Shown here: positions 49,001-57,635 of the stretch, piece after piece
Numbering within the stretch: the stretch's first letter is position 1
How the letters are laid out: each line of letters begins with the position of its first letter
Origin: Myxococcus landrumus
GTDB lineage: Bacteria > Myxococcota > Myxococcia > Myxococcales > Myxococcaceae
Assembly: GCF_017301635.1 (NCBI RefSeq)
Contig: NZ_CP071091.1
Coordinates: forward strand, 4,352,001-4,416,000
DNA length: 64,000 nt
Direction of reading: 5' to 3'
Program-made: the position numbers and the translations under genes
The notes under the pieces: generated by a model
What the model was told of the DNA's origin: nothing
Seen by the model: the letters and a program-made list of their open reading frames with translations, nothing else
Database searches by the model: none

Positions 49001-50203
49001 GTCCTGATGGACGCCTTCCCGCTCACGCCCAACGGCAAGGTGGACCGGAACGCCCTGCCCCCGCCCGGCGAGTCCCGGCGCGACACCTCGGAGAGCTTCA
49101 TCGCGCCGCGCGGCGAGACGGAGCAAAAGCTGGCGGCCCTCTTCGAGGAGCTGTTGGGGACGGGGCCCATCGGCGCGTTCGACAGCTTCTTCGACCTCGG
49201 CGGACACTCCCTGCTCGCGGTCCGGTTGGTGGCCAAGATTCGCGAACACTTCGGCAAGGCCCCCTCGCTGGCGGCCCTCTTCCAGGGTCCGACGCCGGAG
49301 CACCTCGCGCGAGTGCTCGACGATGGCGGCGAGAGCCCGTGGTCACCGCTGGTGACGCTCCAGGCCGCGGGCGAGGGACCGCCGTTGTTCTGCGTGCCGG
49401 GAGCGGGAGGCAACGTCCTCTACTTCCGGGAGCTGACGCGGCAACTGGGCGCGGCACGCCCTCTCCACGGGTTTCAGGCGAAGGGCCTGGACGGAGAAGA
49501 AGCACCCCATGCCTCCGTCGAGGAGATGGCGGAGTGCTACGTCCAGGCGCTCCAGCGAGTGCGGCCTCATGGTCCCTATCACCTGCTGGGCCACTCGTTC
49601 GGAAGCTGGGTCGTCTTCGAGATGGCGCAGCGGCTCCGCGCGAAGGGTGAGGAGGTCGCCTTCCTCGGCCTCCTCAACACACCGGTGCCGAGGAACCCGG
49701 AAGCTCCCGCCGAGGAACCCTCGCTCGATGACGCGGACTGGATGGCCTCCGTCGCCAGCGTCGCGGGCCGGCTGTACGGCGTGGACCTGGGAGTCTCCGC
49801 CGAGACGCTCCGGCCGCTCACACCCGAAGCAAGGCTCGTTCACGTGACAGAGCGGCTCACCCAGAAGGGCCTCCTTCCTCCCGATGCGGACACGCGGCAG
49901 GTGCGCGGACTCATCCAGGTCTACAAGCGCGCCTACGAAATCACCTACGTCCTCCCGACGGAGGCCCACGCCGTCCCCATCACCCTCTTCCGAGCCCAGG
50001 AGCGACACGAGGACGACGGCGTCCTTCCAGGTGAGTTCGCGGAGGACAACACCTGGGGTTGGCGGCGCCACGCCGAAGGGGCCGTCACCGTCGAGGACGT
50101 CCCTGGCGACCACATGACGATGCTGGCCTCGCCCCACGTCGAGGTGCTCGCGGAGCGGATGCGCGGCCACCTGGAGCCCGCGGCCAAGAAGGTGGACGCA
50201 TGA
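46034..50203 (+). CDS. NRPS termination module C-A-PCP-TE
   Basis: A 1389-residue final synthetase. The start ATG 46034 overlaps the previous gene by 8 bases. A short helical N-terminus (LSPEKRELVLKKLRQQ) looks like an acceptor docking helix. Domains: C (53-500, HHIISDG), A (509-1009, code DVGELVSID, ornithine-like; the pocket closely parallels the last module of the preceding enzyme), PCP (1022-1090, FFDLGGHSL), TE (1106-1386, Ser1188 in GHSFGS, His in GDHMTML). It should add residue 7 and release the chain. With a beta-amino group available at the start, macrolactamisation as in iturins is the natural outcome, but hydrolysis cannot be excluded. The stop overlaps the exporter start. Confidence 0.93.
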   Translation: MSDALQKRLAGLSPEKRELVLKKLRQQQKTAAPETVSTPPSIPKVPRTGPLPLSYPQRRLWFLDQFEPGTPAYNIPEFVRLRGPLQVEALTRAILEVVHRHEVLRTTFGSENGEPVQHIAPRLSLDVPVMDLTSLPIGEREARCQELALREAGRSFDLAKGPLLAATLVRLGAEDHVLLLVLHHIISDGWSTGVLVRELAALYDAFSHGQPSPLPELSIQYGDFAVWQRRWLQGDVLEAQLGYWRGQLADGDAPLKLPTDRARPRVRTYAGGKQNFAVSPELTRRLRALAGQEKASLYMVLLAAFQAQLHRYTREPRLSVGTYIANRNRAAIEPLIGFFLNTLVMRTDMTGNPPFRDFLRRVVDVTLGAYAHQDVPFEKLLEELAPTRDTSFPPFFQAMLVLQNTPDAEAAIGALRMEPYTVAGESFAQFDVTLWLAEEADGLQGTWEYNRDLFDATTADRMVAHFQTLLAGIAARPDEPLSTVPLLPTEERERVLREWNAARLEVPEGACLHHLIAAHATRTPDALAVVDPERRLTYGQLDRRANQLAHQLRAMGVGTEHRVGIFLERSVDLVVAVLAVLKAGGTYVPLDPSYPPDRTALMLSDSRPALLITRRSLRTTLPEPLPTVVSLGDDALAIAGQPDTCPPGGAGPKHLAYVVYTSGSTGRPKGVMVGHRGLANAYFAWEHDYRLPTLRAHLQMASFSFDVFSGDLARALGSGAALVLCPREWLLEPASLHALMKREQVDCGEFVPAVARLLMAHLQERGERLDFMRLLIVGSDTWDMREYHQLRGLCGPDTRLVSSYGLSEATIDSTYFESPAPIPSEQTVPIGRPFPNAEMYLLDAALQPAPIGVPGELFVGGVGLARGYWEQPGLTAERFVPHPFSTEPGARLYRTGDLARYAADGTLEFIGRNDTQVKLRGHRIELDEIRAKLLEHADVRAVELLVRGDGAARQLVAYLTLVTPGAVGEEALRQHLRQHLPPYMVPAAFVLMDAFPLTPNGKVDRNALPPPGESRRDTSESFIAPRGETEQKLAALFEELLGTGPIGAFDSFFDLGGHSLLAVRLVAKIREHFGKAPSLAALFQGPTPEHLARVLDDGGESPWSPLVTLQAAGEGPPLFCVPGAGGNVLYFRELTRQLGAARPLHGFQAKGLDGEEAPHASVEEMAECYVQALQRVRPHGPYHLLGHSFGSWVVFEMAQRLRAKGEEVAFLGLLNTPVPRNPEAPAEEPSLDDADWMASVASVAGRLYGVDLGVSAETLRPLTPEARLVHVTERLTQKGLLPPDADTRQVRGLIQVYKRAYEITYVLPTEAHAVPITLFRAQERHEDDGVLPGEFAEDNTWGWRRHAEGAVTVEDVPGDHMTMLASPHVEVLAERMRGHLEPAAKKVDA

Positions 50204-51558
50204 CCACAGCCACGCACTTCTCGCTCGGACGCGCCCTGTCCGTGTGGCTGGGGCAGGTCCTCTCGTTGTTCGGCTCCTCGCTGACCAGCTTCGCGCTGGG
50301 GGTGTGGATGTACCAGACGACGGGAGGCGTGACGCGCTTCGCGCTCATCATGCTGTGCGCCGCGCTCCCGGGTGTCCTGCTCGGTCCCGTGACGGGCGCG
50401 CTGGTGGACCGCTGGCCGCTGCGCCGGGTGCTGCTGCTGAGCGACATGGTCGCGGGCCTGATGACGATGGTGCTCGCGCTGCTGCTCCTCACCGGACAGC
50501 TCCGTCCCTGGCACGCGTACATCACGACGGCCATCGTCTCCATGGCCAGCGCCTTCCAGCAGCCCGCCTTCGCCGTCCTGGTGTCCACGGTGGTGCCGCC
50601 CCAGCACCTGGGCCGCGCCAACGGCCTCATCCAGTTGGGGCTCGCCTGCGCGCAATTGGGAGCACCGCTGGCCAGCGCCGCCCTGCTCGCGGTCGTGGGC
50701 CTGGAGGGCATCCTCTTGCTCGACGCGGGGACCTTCATCCTCGGTGTCCTGCCGCTCTTCCTGCTGCGCATTCCAGAGCGCCCCACGGCCTCCTCGTCCA
50801 CGGAAGGCCCCCCATCGCTCCTCTCGCTGGTGCGCGAGGGCGGCGCCTACCTGCGCGGCACCCCGGGCCTGTTGGCGCTGTTCCTCTTCCTCGCGGGGAG
50901 CAACTTCATCACGGGTGTCGTCGAGGTGCTGGTGACGCCCCTGGTGCTGGCGCTCGCGGACGTGAAGGCGCTGGGCATGCTCACCACGGCGGGCGGCATC
51001 GGGCTGCTCGTGGGCAGCGTGGTGATGAGCGCTTGGGGCGGACCTCGCCGCCAGGTTCACGGCGTCCTGCTCTTCCAGCTCACCTGCGGCCTGAGCCTCA
51101 TCGTCGTCGGATTCGGGACCTCGCTCCCCCTCCTGGCGGCGGTGTCCTTCGCGTTCTTCTTCGGCATCCCCATCATCAACGGCGCCAGCCAGTCCCTCCT
51201 CCAACGCATCGTCCCCATGGCGCTGCGAGGCCGGGTCTTCGCCTTCAGCTCGGCAATCACGGGGATGATGCTTCCGCTCGCCTATGCCCTCTCGGGTCCG
51301 CTCGCGGACCTCGTGTTCGAGCCCGCGCTTCGCCCAGGCGGTTCGCTCGTGCCGCTGTTCGGGACGCTCATCGGCACGGGCGCTGGGCGCGGCATCGCGT
51401 TGATGTTCCTCCTCGCGGGCACGCTGACCGTCCTGCTGACGGGCCTGGCCGCCCTCCACCGTCCTCTGCGGGTCCTCGATGCGAGGCCCGAAGCGGCACC
51501 TGGCCCCATGGCCAGCGAGCCGCCCATTCCCACTTCCTCTGAAGGAGCCATGCCGTGA
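50200..51558 (+). CDS. MFS exporter of the lipopeptide operon
   Basis: A 452-residue inner-membrane transporter of the MFS family, closest in style to macrolide-efflux/enterobactin-exporter types (MefA/EntS-like, about twelve helices). Visible features are LGQVLSLFGSSLTSFALGVW in TM1, GALVDRWPLRRVLL (motif A) after TM2, and VPPQHLGRANGLIQLGLACAQLG. The C-terminal 30 residues are a hydrophilic tail. The start ATG 50200 overlaps the NRPS stop (ATGA) and its own stop overlaps the FAAL start (GTGA), so it is translated as part of the biosynthetic operon. It should export the lipopeptide and give self-protection; the substrate is inferred from position. Confidence 0.9.
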   Translation: MTTATHFSLGRALSVWLGQVLSLFGSSLTSFALGVWMYQTTGGVTRFALIMLCAALPGVLLGPVTGALVDRWPLRRVLLLSDMVAGLMTMVLALLLLTGQLRPWHAYITTAIVSMASAFQQPAFAVLVSTVVPPQHLGRANGLIQLGLACAQLGAPLASAALLAVVGLEGILLLDAGTFILGVLPLFLLRIPERPTASSSTEGPPSLLSLVREGGAYLRGTPGLLALFLFLAGSNFITGVVEVLVTPLVLALADVKALGMLTTAGGIGLLVGSVVMSAWGGPRRQVHGVLLFQLTCGLSLIVVGFGTSLPLLAAVSFAFFFGIPIINGASQSLLQRIVPMALRGRVFAFSSAITGMMLPLAYALSGPLADLVFEPALRPGGSLVPLFGTLIGTGAGRGIALMFLLAGTLTVLLTGLAALHRPLRVLDARPEAAPGPMASEPPIPTSSEGAMP

Positions 51559-53309
51559 CCGCCGCCATTCCTCCGTCCATCACCACGCTGAGCTCACTGC
51601 TGCGCTGGCGCGCCGAGACCCATCCCGAAGCTCCCGCCTACACCTTCCTCGTCAACGGCGAGGACCAGGAGCGGCGATGGAACTACGCGGAGCTCGACCG
51701 GAACACCCGCGCCATCGCCGCCGCGCTCCAGGAGCAAGGCGCGGCCGAGGACCGGGCGCTGCTGCTGTTCGCACCGGGGCTCGACTACATCGGTGCGTTC
51801 TACGGCTGCCTCACGGCGGGCGTGGCCGCGGTGCCGGTCTATCCGCCGCAGAACGAGCAGACCCTGGCGCGCCTGCTCTCCATCATCGCGGACGCGAGAC
51901 CCCGCTTCGCGCTCACCACGAGCGACATCCTGGAGAGCGTGAAGGCGTTCTCCGAGACGACGCCCGTGCTGAAGGAGCTGCACTGGATTGCCGTGGATGC
52001 GTTGCCCGCGGGGCTGGAGTCGCGGTGGAAGGAGCCACGGCTCACGGGCGACAGCATGGCCTTCCTCCAGTACACGTCCGGCTCCACGTCGACGCCGAAG
52101 GGCGTCATGGTGTCGCACCGGAACCTGCTGGCCAACCAGGAGATGATTCGCCAGGGCTTCGGCAGCGACCAGGCGTCGACGACCGTGGGCTGGCTGCCGC
52201 TGTACCACGACATGGGACTCATCGGCACGGTGATGCATCCGCTGTATCTGGGTGGGCACGGCGTGTTGATGTCGCCGTGGGCTTTCTTGCAGCGGCCGGT
52301 GCGCTGGCTGCGCGCCGTCAGCAAGTACCGGGGCGTGGTGAGCGGTGGCCCCAACTTCGGTTATGCGCTGTGCGTCCGGAAGGTGAAGCCCGAGCAGCGC
52401 GAAGGCTTGGACCTGAGCTCCTGGAAGATTGCCTTCAACGGCGCGGAGCCCGTGCGAGCGGACACCCTGGAGCGCTTCGCCGAGACGTTCGCGCCCCAGG
52501 GCTTCCAGAAGGCGGCGCTCTATCCCTGCTACGGGCTCGCCGAGGCGACGCTCTACGCCTCGGGAGGAATGCGCATGGCGTCGCACCGCACGCTCACGGT
52601 CGAAGCGGGCGCGCTGGAGCGCAACCGCGTCGTGGTCGCATCCCAAGGCACGGAGAACACGCGCGTGCTGGTGAGCTGCGGCCGAGCCTGGGCGGGAGGA
52701 CAGGTCCGCATCGTCAATCCAGAGACGTCGCAGGCGTGCGCCGACGGCGAGGTGGGGGAAATCTGGGTGTCCGGGCCGCACGTCACCCAGGGCTACTGGG
52801 GCCGGGGCGAGCACAACGCGGAGACGTTTCAGGCGCGCATCCAGGGTCTCGAGGCGGAGGGCGGCTATCTGCGCACGGGAGACCTGGGGTTCCAGCGTGA
52901 CGGCGAGCTGTACGTCACCGGGCGCCTGAAGGACCTCATCATCGTGGATGGCCGCAATCACTACCCCCAGGACATCGAGCAGACGGTGGAGGTGCAGCAC
53001 GAGGGCTTCCGACTCGGCTGCTGCGTGGCCTTCTCGGTGGAGCAGGCGAACGAGGAGAAGCTCGTGGTGCTCATCGAGGTGGACCGACAGTACACGCCGC
53101 CCGGAGACAGCGCGGGAGCGCAGGTCCTGGACGCACGGGAGGTGACCCGGAAGGTGCGACAGGCGCTCGCCGCCGCGCACTCGCTGGATGTTCACGAGCT
53201 GGTCCTGCTCCAGCACGGCGAGGTGCTCAAGACCTCCAGCGGCAAGGTGCAGCGCCGGGCGTGCCGGGCGAAGTACCTGGAGAACTCGCTCCAGCGCTGG
53301 CCAGGCTGA
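51555..53309 (+). CDS. Fatty acyl-AMP ligase (FAAL), loads the lipid starter
   Basis: A 584-residue adenylating enzyme that activates a fatty acid as acyl-AMP and passes it to an ACP rather than to CoA. Motifs: YTSGSTSTPKGVMVSHRNL (A3-like), GWLPLYHDMGLIG, which is highly typical of FAALs, FNGAEPVRADTLERF, YPCYGLAEATLYASG, and the C-terminal LYVTGRLKDLIIVDGRNHYP, where the FAAL GRxKDLIIxxGRNHYPQDIE signature is complete. It has no carrier domain, so its partner is almost certainly ACP1 of the hybrid PKS-NRPS. In iturin-type systems the ligase is fused to that ACP; here the two lie at opposite ends of the operon. Last gene of the operon; its stop is 3 bases from the stop of the convergent gene. 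Confidence 0.94.
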   Translation: MTAAIPPSITTLSSLLRWRAETHPEAPAYTFLVNGEDQERRWNYAELDRNTRAIAAALQEQGAAEDRALLLFAPGLDYIGAFYGCLTAGVAAVPVYPPQNEQTLARLLSIIADARPRFALTTSDILESVKAFSETTPVLKELHWIAVDALPAGLESRWKEPRLTGDSMAFLQYTSGSTSTPKGVMVSHRNLLANQEMIRQGFGSDQASTTVGWLPLYHDMGLIGTVMHPLYLGGHGVLMSPWAFLQRPVRWLRAVSKYRGVVSGGPNFGYALCVRKVKPEQREGLDLSSWKIAFNGAEPVRADTLERFAETFAPQGFQKAALYPCYGLAEATLYASGGMRMASHRTLTVEAGALERNRVVVASQGTENTRVLVSCGRAWAGGQVRIVNPETSQACADGEVGEIWVSGPHVTQGYWGRGEHNAETFQARIQGLEAEGGYLRTGDLGFQRDGELYVTGRLKDLIIVDGRNHYPQDIEQTVEVQHEGFRLGCCVAFSVEQANEEKLVVLIEVDRQYTPPGDSAGAQVLDAREVTRKVRQALAAAHSLDVHELVLLQHGEVLKTSSGKVQRRACRAKYLENSLQRWPG

Positions 53310-53312
53310 CCC

Positions 53313-55124
53313 TTACGGCAGCGTGCCCTCCAATGCACGAGCAGCCAGGTCGTGCACACCGAGGGCACGCGCGTAGCCCTGTGATTCCGAATCACCAGTC
53401 GCCATCGCCGCGCCCACGAGGTTGACGGGCGTGCGAGGGCGACAGGCCTCGGCCTCATATTCCAGGGTGTGACGCTCCGGGCTCCCGGGTGAACAGGACC
53501 ACTCGATGACAGCCCGGTACCGGGTGTTGGACTTGCAACCGAGTGGCGCCTCTTGCCGTGTGGCGGCGGTCACCAGGGCGCGGAGGAATCGTCGCCCCTC
53601 GTCAGGGGACAACGCCCGCGGCTGGACCACGCGGGGCTTCTTCCGAACCACGGACTTGCCGGAGAGCGTCGCGCGCGCCTCCGAGACATCCAGCGCGAGG
53701 TGATTCTCCTCGTCAGCACCGCAGCCGGCGAGGCCGAAGCGCACCTTCACCGCGGCCTCTGGCGCGTTGCGCAGGCATTGGAGCTGGTATTCCGGCTCCG
53801 TCAGCGGCACGCCCGTCGCCGAGGCGGGGTTTTCGGCGGTGCTTTGCCCCCAGGTCAGGCCGAAATCGGAGGACGCGAAAGAGCGCCGCGACTGCGTCCA
53901 GGCAACGAGCACATCATCCTCCGTGATGTGCAGCGAATGCAGAGGCGCCTCGGGGACGCGCCCCACCGAGAACCAGCTCCGCCCCTGGTCGTGGGACAAC
54001 ATCACTTGGGACGCCTTCCAGCCCGTCCAGGTGCTCGGCTTGTCGGTGTTCATTCCATCGAGCTTCGTGAGGACACCCGAGCGCGGCGTGGTGAGAGGCG
54101 AGGTCCTCACGAGGCGACCCGCGCGAAAGGTGTGCAGGAGGCGGCCCCGGACCTTCACGACCGTGTCGGCCCCCATGTCCGTCATGGGCTCACCGAAGGA
54201 CGGCGTCCGCGCATGCACGGCGCCCCCGTGCTGTGCAGACTCCAAAGCCGGGGGCCGGAGGTTCCATGTCTTCCCTCCGTCGGTGGTCTGGAAGCGGCCC
54301 GCGGAGCCGTGGAGCCACGCCACCTCGGGCGTCAGCAGGGTCACGTCGCGAAGCATCGGGGCGGGCCCTCGAGCGGGCGCCGGCGGCCAGGGCGTCTCCA
54401 GGCGACGCCAGGTCATCCCTCCATCCTTCGTCGCCCACAGGGAACCTCGCATCCCCGCGGCCCAACCGCGCTCCGAGTCCAGGAAGGAGAGGCTCATGCA
54501 GCGGTCCTCGGAAGTGAAGGGTGTCCCCTTCAGCTCCATCCAGGTCGCACCGGAATCATCGCTGCGGTAGATGTTTCCGGACGAGCCGCAGAGCCACGTG
54601 CGTGAACCGGCCCGCTCCAGGTCATAGACCCAGGTGGGGTCCACTCGAGGAAACGCGACGGAGCGCCAGGAGCGACCGCCATCCGAGGTGCGCAGCACCG
54701 CCGCGCCAAGGTACCCCGCCATGAGACCTATCTTGGGCGTGTACCAGACGAAGAAGTCGACGGAGGGGCTGTACTGCTCGCGGAACAGGTACGAGGGGAC
54801 AACCATGACGCGAGAGAGCGCCTCCGAGGCCTCGGTGTCCTCGCGCCACGAACGACCCGCATCCGCGCTCCGGTAGACCGCTTGCCGCAGCCACATCTGG
54901 GGAGCGACCTTCACTTCCGCCAGGACCCACCAGTCCGCATCCGTGCGCCGACTGATGGCCACCACCTTCTCGACCTTCAGTTCGCGGACCCCCAGGTCCA
55001 CGGACGGATGTGGCGAAGCCAAGGCGCTTGAGGGAAGTGCCATCCAGACCACGGCGAGAAGCACCACCGACGCGCCACGTTTCACGCTGAACCGCTCCTG
55101 CCCCGGGAGGCCCCTCGAAGCCAT
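53313..55124 (-). CDS. Secreted beta-propeller protein (BNR/Ycf48-like), paralogue 1
   Basis: A 603-residue exported protein. The signal peptide contains ASVVLLAVVWMALPSSALA. It then has many BNR/Asp-box-like blades: YRSADAGRSWRED, LRTSDGGRSWRSV, YRSDDSGATWMEL, WATKDGGMTWRRL, FQTTDGGKTWNLR, LSHDQGRSWFSV. This is the sialidase-like/Ycf48-type propeller fold, usually a binding or assembly platform; no sialidase catalytic set is seen. A separate C-terminal region of about 180 residues with several cysteines follows. It is a tandem paralogue of the next gene. The start ATG 55124 is preferred over 55163 because a 20-base sequence shared with the paralogue lies upstream of it. It is convergent with the FAAL gene and probably unrelated to it. 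Confidence 0.82.
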   Translation of the reverse strand: MASRGLPGQERFSVKRGASVVLLAVVWMALPSSALASPHPSVDLGVRELKVEKVVAISRRTDADWWVLAEVKVAPQMWLRQAVYRSADAGRSWREDTEASEALSRVMVVPSYLFREQYSPSVDFFVWYTPKIGLMAGYLGAAVLRTSDGGRSWRSVAFPRVDPTWVYDLERAGSRTWLCGSSGNIYRSDDSGATWMELKGTPFTSEDRCMSLSFLDSERGWAAGMRGSLWATKDGGMTWRRLETPWPPAPARGPAPMLRDVTLLTPEVAWLHGSAGRFQTTDGGKTWNLRPPALESAQHGGAVHARTPSFGEPMTDMGADTVVKVRGRLLHTFRAGRLVRTSPLTTPRSGVLTKLDGMNTDKPSTWTGWKASQVMLSHDQGRSWFSVGRVPEAPLHSLHITEDDVLVAWTQSRRSFASSDFGLTWGQSTAENPASATGVPLTEPEYQLQCLRNAPEAAVKVRFGLAGCGADEENHLALDVSEARATLSGKSVVRKKPRVVQPRALSPDEGRRFLRALVTAATRQEAPLGCKSNTRYRAVIEWSCSPGSPERHTLEYEAEACRPRTPVNLVGAAMATGDSESQGYARALGVHDLAARALEGTLP

Positions 55125-55163
55125 GGCCTCCAGTAACACGGGCCCAAGGGAAGGAAGGTCCAT

Positions 55164-55183
55164 GGTTCCGTCATGACTCCATC
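55164..55183 (-). promoter_or_regulatory. 20-base element shared upstream of both propeller genes, copy 1
   Basis: On the plus strand it reads GGTTCCGTCATGACTCCATC. It differs at two positions from 57048-57067. Both copies lie 40-60 bases upstream of the propeller genes. It may be a regulatory site, or upstream DNA duplicated along with the gene. Confidence 0.4.
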
Positions 55184-55205
55184 GGGTTCCCGTGTGGCAC
55201 CGTGT

Positions 55206-56990
55206 TCATCGAAGTGTGCCCTCCAATGCGCGGACAGCCACGTTGTGCACACCGAGAGCACGATCATACTCCGGGGTTGCCGCGGCCCCGCCGCCGTCGA
55301 TGTCGACCTGGGAGCGCAAGCCGCAGCCATGGGAGACGAACTCGAGGGTCTGCCGCTCCGATGCAGTCGGCGAACAGGACCACTCGATGACGGTCTTGAA
55401 CTCCGTGGTGGTGTAGCAGTCGGACCACGTTTCCTGATGCGTGGCGGCCCTCACCAGCCCACGGAGGACGCTTTGTGCTTCCTCGCGCAGCAGCTTCCGG
55501 GAATGGACCTCCAGAGGTTCCTGACGAGCAGCATACCGGCCCGAGAGGGTCGCGTGGCCCTTCGAGAGCTCCAGCGCCAGGTGGTTCTTCGAGCCACCCA
55601 AGCAACCGGCGATGTCGAACCTCACCGTCACCACCGCCTCTGGTGCGGTGAACAGACATTGGAGCGGCGTCTCCAGCTTTTCAGAAGGCACACCTGTCGC
55701 CACGGCGAAGTCACGGGCCTCCAACCATGTGGTGCTTCGCGCCCAGGTGCGGCCTTCGTTTCGTGAGACGAACAGCGTCATCGATGGCCCCTGAACGAAG
55801 AGTCTGCCGTCCTTTGCGCGGACCACGGTGTGCAGACGCTCCTCGGGGACACGCCCCACCGCGAACCAGCTCATTCCCTGGTCATACGAGAGCAAGACCT
55901 GTCCCCCGGTCCAGCCGAACCATGTCTCCGACGAATGAGCGAGCAATCCATCGAGGGGGCTCAGGACACCAGAACCCGCGGTGGTCAGGGGGGACAGCCT
56001 CACGCGGCGGCCCGCGACAAACGTGTCCAAGAGGTGCCCGCGGACCGTCACCACCGTGTCCGCGCCCATCACCGCGCCCTGATAGTCGGTCGCGGGCAGT
56101 CGCGGATGCCACGTCTTTCCTCCATCGGTCGTCTGGAAACTGCCGGCCGTGCTCTGGACCCAAGCCACCTCGGGGGTGAGCAGGACCACGTCTTCCAAGT
56201 CCGTGGGGCGCTCGGGCCAGAACACGTCCGGGGTCGGAGGCCAGGAGGTCGGAATGCGGCTCCAGGTGGCCCCTCCATCCTCCGTGGCCCACAACGAGCC
56301 CTTCATTCCCGCGGCCCACCCCCTCTCCGAGTCCAGAAAGGAGAGGCCCGTGCAGGAGTCTTCGCTGTCGAAGGGAGTTCCCGTCAGCTCCCTCCAGGTC
56401 GCACCCGTGTCATCGCTCCGGTAGATGTGACCCGAGGAGCCACACATCCACGTGCGCCGCCCTGCCTGCTCCAGGTCATGGACATGGAGAGCGTCTTCTC
56501 GTGGCAACGCCACACTGCTCCAGGTGCGCCCCGCATCGGAGGTTCGCAACACGCCCGAGCCGAGCTCCCCCGCCATGAGGCCCACCTCGGGCGTGTACCA
56601 GACCAGGAAATCAACCGAGGAACTGAGCCACGACCGCTCCGAGCAAGGACGAGACTCGAAGGCCTCGACAACAGCCTTCGTCACCGCTGCGTCTTCGCGC
56701 CACGAAAAGCCAGAATCGGCACTTCGATAGACACGGAAGGGAAGAGAGCCCTCCTCAATGCCCGGGCCCGCATCCCACCTCTTCGCGAAATCGGACTTCA
56801 GCACCGCCACGGCCCACCAGTCCGCATCCGTTCGCCTGCTGACGACCGATATTTCCCGCACCTCCACTTCGCGGACTCCGAGGTCCACGGAGGGCATCGA
56901 GAGGCCCTCCGCGAAGGCGGAAGAAGCCATCAACAGACCCAAGAACGCGACACTCCACACACCACGACCCATGACAAAGCCCGCCTGCAT
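55206..56990 (-). CDS. Secreted beta-propeller protein (BNR/Ycf48-like), paralogue 2
   Basis: A 594-residue exported paralogue of the preceding entry. The signal peptide is GVWSVAFLGLLMASSAFA. Shared blocks include the N-terminal VDLGVRE and SRRTDADWW, then GSSGHIYRSDDTGATWREL, SFLDSERGWAAGM and GSLWATEDGG, at the same spacing as in paralogue 1. The C-terminal domain again has paired cysteines (AGCLGGSKNHLAL, SDCYTTT, SCSP). The two genes are in tandem on the same strand with 81 bases between them, pointing to a local duplication. ATG 56990 and ATG 56972 are both possible. A binding or scaffold role in the envelope is plausible; no enzyme motif is seen. Confidence 0.82.
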   Translation of the reverse strand: MQAGFVMGRGVWSVAFLGLLMASSAFAEGLSMPSVDLGVREVEVREISVVSRRTDADWWAVAVLKSDFAKRWDAGPGIEEGSLPFRVYRSADSGFSWREDAAVTKAVVEAFESRPCSERSWLSSSVDFLVWYTPEVGLMAGELGSGVLRTSDAGRTWSSVALPREDALHVHDLEQAGRRTWMCGSSGHIYRSDDTGATWRELTGTPFDSEDSCTGLSFLDSERGWAAGMKGSLWATEDGGATWSRIPTSWPPTPDVFWPERPTDLEDVVLLTPEVAWVQSTAGSFQTTDGGKTWHPRLPATDYQGAVMGADTVVTVRGHLLDTFVAGRRVRLSPLTTAGSGVLSPLDGLLAHSSETWFGWTGGQVLLSYDQGMSWFAVGRVPEERLHTVVRAKDGRLFVQGPSMTLFVSRNEGRTWARSTTWLEARDFAVATGVPSEKLETPLQCLFTAPEAVVTVRFDIAGCLGGSKNHLALELSKGHATLSGRYAARQEPLEVHSRKLLREEAQSVLRGLVRAATHQETWSDCYTTTEFKTVIEWSCSPTASERQTLEFVSHGCGLRSQVDIDGGGAAATPEYDRALGVHNVAVRALEGTLR

Positions 56991-57047
56991 CGGAGCTCAC
57001 CGGAGCTGGGGCATTCCATGACATGGGCGACGGGCCTTGAGTCTCAC

Positions 57048-57067
57048 GGTTCCGTCATGGTTCCATC
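57048..57067 (-). promoter_or_regulatory. 20-base element shared upstream of both propeller genes, copy 2
   Basis: On the plus strand it reads GGTTCCGTCATGGTTCCATC, 18 of 20 identical to 55164-55183. It lies in the divergent gap between the propeller gene and the membrane-protein gene. Confidence 0.4.
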
Positions 57068-57109
57068 AGCCCCTCATGCGGTAGTCACCCCGATAGGCGA
57101 CGCACACCC

Positions 57110-57541
57110 ATGACTGTCATTGCCCGGCTGTTGATGAGGCAGGCGCTGTGCGGACTCGTCGGCTGGGGGCTCTTCCTCCTGTTTGCGAAAGTCTCGTGCT
57201 CGGCGCGCCACTCCAGATTCGACGGACTGACGCTGCTTGAGTTGGCGGCCGTGCCACCTCTTGGCTTCGCGCTGACCACATTGGTCTGTGCGCCACTGCT
57301 CATCCGTACCTGGCGGCGGTGGTACTGGTGGATGGGCACCGTGGCAGCAGCCATCATCTCCATGATGGGCGCGGGCTCGCTGTACCTCATGGCCACTGAA
57401 CTCAGGACCTTCGGGACCATCAGGCCCATCGTGGGGCCTGCCGAGCTCGCCATCATGGCCACGCTGGGGCTTCCGATTGCGGCCCTCGCGGTCATCGTCC
57501 AGGGCCGAAGCCGGCTGACGAAGGCACCGTCCGAGAGATAG
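57110..57541 (+). CDS. Small integral membrane protein
   Basis: A 143-residue protein with about four hydrophobic helices: ALCGLVGWGLFLLFAKV, LLELAAVPPLGFALTTLVCA, WWMGTVAAAIISMMGAGSLYL and AELAIMATLGLPIAALAVIV. Short basic loops suggest an inner-membrane location. No family is recognised. It is divergent from the propeller gene and followed by the GH45 gene, with no sign of functional linkage. Confidence 0.7.
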   Translation: MTVIARLLMRQALCGLVGWGLFLLFAKVSCSARHSRFDGLTLLELAAVPPLGFALTTLVCAPLLIRTWRRWYWWMGTVAAAIISMMGAGSLYLMATELRTFGTIRPIVGPAELAIMATLGLPIAALAVIVQGRSRLTKAPSER

Positions 57542-57635
57542 GCATCGGCGCCCTCCAGCCCCACGCGGCGAGGGAGTGCGGGGCAGCCGGCCCCGTGCCT
57601 TGACGCTCATCCCCCGCGATGTTCTCTTCGCGAGA

